A stretch of DNA of 7,028 bases from Chloroflexaceae bacterium (GTDB lineage Bacteria; Chloroflexota; Chloroflexia; Chloroflexales; Chloroflexaceae): positions 1 to 7,028 of the forward strand of contig JAOACN010000535.1 of assembly GCA_026417815.1 (NCBI GenBank), read 5' to 3'. Made by a program: the position numbers and the translations under genes. The notes under the pieces were generated by a model. It was not told the origin of the DNA, did not search any database, and saw nothing but the letters and a program-made list of their open reading frames with translations. Below, piece by piece: positions 4,931 through 7,028 of this stretch (position 1 is the stretch's first letter; every line of letters begins with the position of its first letter).

Positions 4931-5308
4931 ATGGCAAAGTCACTCTCGCTGATCGGGATCTCCGGCTCCCGGGTGGGACAATCCATCGTCTTCTCGGCGC
5001 GCAGCACGATACTCGGGACGGATCCGGAGTGTGGGGTGGTGCTCCAGGATCGTCTGATCCTCCCTCGCCACGCGGAGTTCCGCGTAGCTCTGGAACGCTG
5101 GTTCGTCGTCTCACTGGATCCGCGGGCGGCAATCTTCGTGAACGGCCAGCCGGTGACCGGACAGCAGCGAGTGGAACACGGTAGCCTGATCACGCTGGGG
5201 GCCACGACCTTTAAGGCCGTGATTGGCGAACTGGAGCGCGCCGTGGGCGAGACGCGCGTCCGGTCACAACCCGAGCCGCAGGGTCGCGAGGACTGGTGGC
5301 GCGATTAG
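4931..5308 (+). CDS. Small FHA-fold protein with degenerate phosphothreonine site
   Basis: This 125-residue protein is one FHA domain (about residues 5-98) plus a short charged tail ending in DWWRD. The fold is supported by ILGTDPECGVVLQD (27-40), RHAEF (46-50), FVNGQPV (69-75) and HGSLITLGATTFKAV (83-97), in the correct order and spacing. FHA domains normally bind phosphothreonine through Arg in GR, Ser in SxxH, and Asn in the first NG. Here these positions are T30, L44 and A66, so classical binding is probably lost; H47 and the second NG (71-72) remain. There is no signal peptide, membrane segment or attached effector. ATG at 4931 is preferred: an in-frame GTG at 4883 lies inside a leader hairpin and would add 16 unrelated residues. 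The ribosome site is weak. It has its own promoter and terminator, and no obvious kinase or phosphatase partner is adjacent. Confidence 0.85.
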   Translation: MAKSLSLIGISGSRVGQSIVFSARSTILGTDPECGVVLQDRLILPRHAEFRVALERWFVVSLDPRAAIFVNGQPVTGQQRVEHGSLITLGATTFKAVIGELERAVGETRVRSQPEPQGREDWWRD

Positions 5309-5369
5309 GGGGGCACGGGATGCGTATCGGGTGAGGCAGAAACAGACGCAGCGGCCAACGGGAGTTGCG

Positions 5370-5410
5370 GAGGGGTGGGGAAAGCAGGGTTCCCCACCCC
5401 TCTTTCCTAT
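5370..5410 (+). terminator. Strong intrinsic terminator of the FHA gene
   Basis: The arms gaggggtggggaa (5370-5382) and ttccccacccctc (5390-5402) pair perfectly over 13 bases with a 7-base loop. They are followed by tttcctat on the plus strand, giving a pyrimidine-rich tail. It is 61 bases after the FHA stop and may also block transcription from the converging minus-strand gene, though that side has no T run. Confidence 0.72.
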
Positions 5411-5462
5411 AGAAACCGACCACGAGGCAACCAGAAGGCCCTACCCAGCACCGGACGTCGAA

Positions 5463-6038
5463 CTACCCTTCCCTGGCGGCCCAGAGGTAGAAATCGCGGG
5501 TGATGTTGCGGGTAAAACCGTTGATGATGTGCGTCATCTTGAACTCCATCGAGCGCTCACCAAGCGCCTGAAGGAAGCTCATCGGCATGAGCCGCAGCGC
5601 GCCGGGGACAGGAATGCTCATCTCGATTTCAACGGTGTATTCGACCATGGGGCCGTTGGGTTTGGGGAAGAAGAGCGCCTCGGCGCAGAGCTCGCCGGCG
5701 AAGACGAGGCCCGACAGAGTGTGCCGGGGGCCGTCGTGGGCGGGGACGATGCGGATGACGCGCCCGGGATCGAGTTGCAGTTGCAGATCAAAGATTGCCG
5801 CCATCGTGTGCCCATAGCCATCGGTGGCGCCGACGATCAGCCGGTAACGCTCGGGGCCATAGACGTGGCAATCCAGGGCGTCGGGCAACAGGCGGAAGAC
5901 CGCTGGCACATCCAGGAAGTATTCGTAGGCCATGTCCAGCGGCGCCCCAAAATGGAAGATGTGGCTTACCTGCCCACCCAGATCGATGTATCGCTCGTGT
6001 GTGGCAAGAGGTGGGTTGGCGGAGCGCGACGGCTGCAT
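5463..6038 (-). CDS. SRPBCC-fold (START-like) protein
   Basis: This 191-residue soluble protein has the alternating strand pattern of the SRPBCC superfamily, whose members bind hydrophobic ligands in a deep cavity. A first strand GGQVSHIFHFGAP (21-33) leads to the typical helix MAYEYFLDVPAVFRLLPD (36-52), then successive strands CHVYGPERYRLIVGA, AAIFDLQLQLD, RVIRIVPA, LSGLVFAGELCAEALFF and MVEYTVEIEMSIPVPG. A long C-terminal helix closes the fold (about 150-187, MPMSFLQALGERSMEFKMTHIINGF). It may belong to the DUF1997-type branch, but I am unsure. No catalytic motif is seen. ATG at 6038 is chosen because GAGGAG lies about 9 bases upstream and the family begins soon after; the longer open frame upstream is non-coding promoter sequence. 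A clear sigma70-type promoter at 6125-6153 suggests independent expression. Ligand and role are unknown. Confidence 0.78.
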   Translation of the reverse strand: MQPSRSANPPLATHERYIDLGGQVSHIFHFGAPLDMAYEYFLDVPAVFRLLPDALDCHVYGPERYRLIVGATDGYGHTMAAIFDLQLQLDPGRVIRIVPAHDGPRHTLSGLVFAGELCAEALFFPKPNGPMVEYTVEIEMSIPVPGALRLMPMSFLQALGERSMEFKMTHIINGFTRNITRDFYLWAAREG

Positions 6039-6124
6039 GCGAGACTCCTCGCTAGCCCAGGCGGCGGAGGAACGCCGTCGCCGGAACAATATCCTTGCAT
6101 ATATGTCACCCGATGACAGCCATG

Positions 6125-6153
6125 AGTATAGCACTCGCGGCAGAGTTTTGCAA
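6125..6153 (-). promoter_or_regulatory. Sigma70-type promoter for the SRPBCC gene
   Basis: On the minus strand TTGCAA (6148-6153) and TATACT (6125-6130) are exactly 17 bases apart. The predicted start is near 6118, about 80 bases before the ATG at 6038. The surrounding bases 6090-6185 are markedly A+T-richer than the rest of the window, as expected for a promoter. Confidence 0.65.
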
Positions 6154-6226
6154 CATAAGCAATACTCTTGATTGCGAAATTCTCTGGATCCGCAGGTGAT
6201 CGGCTTGCTTCCGGGTCGGGCCAGGC

Positions 6227-6293
6227 CCTCCGCGACCTTTCCGACGGAGGTATCCGGGCAATCTCCAGGGGGTCGCAGTCGCCGACGGACCCC
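6227..6293 (-). terminator. Stem-loops downstream of the E2 gene
   Basis: Two inverted repeats follow the E2 stop (6314) on the minus strand: ggggtc / gacccc (6269-6274 and 6288-6293), and cctccg / cggagg (6227-6232 and 6245-6250). Neither has a T run. With a separate promoter further downstream, they probably mark the end of the E2 transcript, perhaps with factor-dependent termination. Confidence 0.35.
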
Positions 6294-6313
6294 GCCCAAT
6301 CGGAAACCCAGAA

Positions 6314-7009
6314 TCACACAGCTTCCAGCGCCGCCTTGACCGCTGCCAGGAAGGCGTCGGCGGTCGCCCCATCGGCGACGCGGTGGTCAAAGGTCAGTGA
6401 GAGGTAGCACATCGGCTTGATCGCGATGGCGTCCACCCCCTGCTGCGTTACTACCACCGGGCGCTTGACAATCGCCCCTACGCCGAGGATGGCCGCCTGG
6501 GGCTGATTGATGATCGGCGTGGCGAAGAGGCTGCCACTGACGCCGTGGTTGGTGATGGTGAAGGTGCCGCCCTGGGTCTCATCGGGCGTCAGGCGCCGGG
6601 TGCGCGCCCGCTCGGCCAGGTCGTTGACAAGGCGCGCCAGGCCGAGCAGGTTCTTCTCGTCGGCGTCGCGGATCACCGGCACGAGCAGACCCTCGTCGAG
6701 GGCCACGGCCACCCCGATGTGGATGCGCCGGTTGAGCACGATGCCCGCGTCGGTGAACCGGCCGTTCATCACCGGCACCCGCTGCAACCCTGCCACAACC
6801 GCCTGCACGAAGTAGGGCGTAAAGGTCAGTCGCGCGCCCTGGCGCTCGAAGGCCGCCTTGTTGGCCTCCCGGTGGGCCACGACCCGGCTCAGATCGGCCT
6901 CCATTACGGTGGTCACGTGGGGCGCCGTCCGCACCGAGCGTTCCATATGCTCGGCGATCGAGCGGCGCATAGGCGTCAGGGGCGCCAGTTCGGCGTCTTC
7001 GGGTAGTGG
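6314..7009 (-). CDS. 2-oxoacid dehydrogenase E2 catalytic domain, 5' truncated
   Basis: This is the C-terminal 231 residues of a dihydrolipoyl acyltransferase (E2), the core of the pyruvate, 2-oxoglutarate or branched-chain 2-oxoacid dehydrogenase complexes; it passes the acyl group from lipoamide to CoA. The catalytic domain (Pfam 2-oxoacid_dh) is nearly complete. LTPMRRSIAEHM begins it (11-22), IHIGVAVALDEGLLVPVIRDAD (96-117) forms the CoA-side strands, TFTITNHGVSGSLFATPIINQPQAAILGVG (149-178) is a family hallmark, and FDHRVADG (207-214) supplies catalytic H209 and D213. The N-terminal lipoyl and E3-binding domains lie beyond the contig edge. The apparent start MYKRQ is translated adapter (7010-7024) and must not be annotated. 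The specific complex cannot be told from this domain; E1 and E3 genes would be expected further right if the operon is conventional. Confidence 0.95.
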   Translation of the reverse strand, partial: PLPEDAELAPLTPMRRSIAEHMERSVRTAPHVTTVMEADLSRVVAHREANKAAFERQGARLTFTPYFVQAVVAGLQRVPVMNGRFTDAGIVLNRRIHIGVAVALDEGLLVPVIRDADEKNLLGLARLVNDLAERARTRRLTPDETQGGTFTITNHGVSGSLFATPIINQPQAAILGVGAIVKRPVVVTQQGVDAIAIKPMCYLSLTFDHRVADGATADAFLAAVKAALEAV

Positions 7010-7028
7010 CTGTCTCTTATACACATCT
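7010..7028 (-). other. Residual Nextera/Tn5 mosaic-end adapter
   Basis: The last 19 bases, ctgtctcttatacacatct, are the exact reverse complement of the full Tn5 mosaic end used in Nextera libraries. This is non-biological. The last genomic base is 7009, inside the E2 coding region. Confidence 0.98.

Noticed and set aside
5223..6116. 297-codon plus-strand open frame
   Set aside because: It runs through the FHA terminator and antisense to the SRPBCC gene, and no motif supports it.
17..7009. CRISPR array, prophage, toxin-antitoxin or defence system
   Set aside because: There are no regularly spaced direct repeats, no integrase, transposase or nuclease motifs, and no small toxin-antitoxin-like pair. 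The 413-1131 pair lacks recognisable features of such systems.
1..7028. Terminal inverted repeats suggesting a complete transposon
   Set aside because: The repeats are exactly the Tn5 mosaic-end adapter, and there is no transposase in the window.

Overview
This is a GC-rich bacterial contig of about 7 kb, probably metagenomic. Both ends are Nextera/Tn5 transposase adapter: 16 of the 19 mosaic-end bases at 1-16 and all 19, reverse-complemented, at 7010-7028. The genomic part is therefore 17-7009, and anything touching either edge is truncated. Several features suggest a Chloroflexota bacterium, perhaps the Chloroflexus/Roseiflexus group: a DUF190 plus CBS fusion, a stand-alone RfaE2-type nucleotidyltransferase, many GC-rich intergenic hairpins, and loosely packed genes on alternating strands. 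This assignment is inference from family resemblance, with no search behind it.

Layout from left to right. (1) The first 18 bases of a tRNA gene lie on the minus strand (17-34), with a well-placed promoter upstream, and run off the left edge. (2) A gene-free, hairpin-rich stretch follows to 412. (3) A plus-strand pair comes next: a small CxxC protein (413-748) and, 2 bases later, a four-helix membrane protein (751-1131). A stand-alone ADP-heptose synthase-type adenylyltransferase (1235-1750) follows on the same strand. (4) Two minus-strand genes come next: an NAD-dependent sugar epimerase/dehydratase (1859-2899) and a DUF190 protein with four CBS domains (3209-4465). The 309-base gap between them contains an unusual long inverted repeat. 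(5) A 465-base divergent regulatory region (4466-4930) leads to a small, degenerate FHA-domain protein on the plus strand (4931-5308), which is followed by a strong terminator-like hairpin. (6) On the minus strand lie an SRPBCC-fold protein with its own sigma70-type promoter (5463-6038) and the catalytic domain of a 2-oxoacid dehydrogenase E2 subunit (6314-7009), cut by the right edge.

Most genes look like independent housekeeping or signalling units, not one pathway. The adenylyltransferase and the epimerase are convergent neighbours and could both serve nucleotide-sugar or surface-glycan synthesis. The CBS protein (adenine nucleotide sensing), the FHA protein (normally phosphothreonine binding) and the E2 subunit are common cellular functions without an obvious link here. 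I see no CRISPR array, transposase, phage gene or defence system. The most unusual points are the FHA domain lacking its usual phosphopeptide-binding residues, the DUF190-4xCBS architecture, the inverted-repeat element at 2960-3045, and a set of related hairpins near gene ends.
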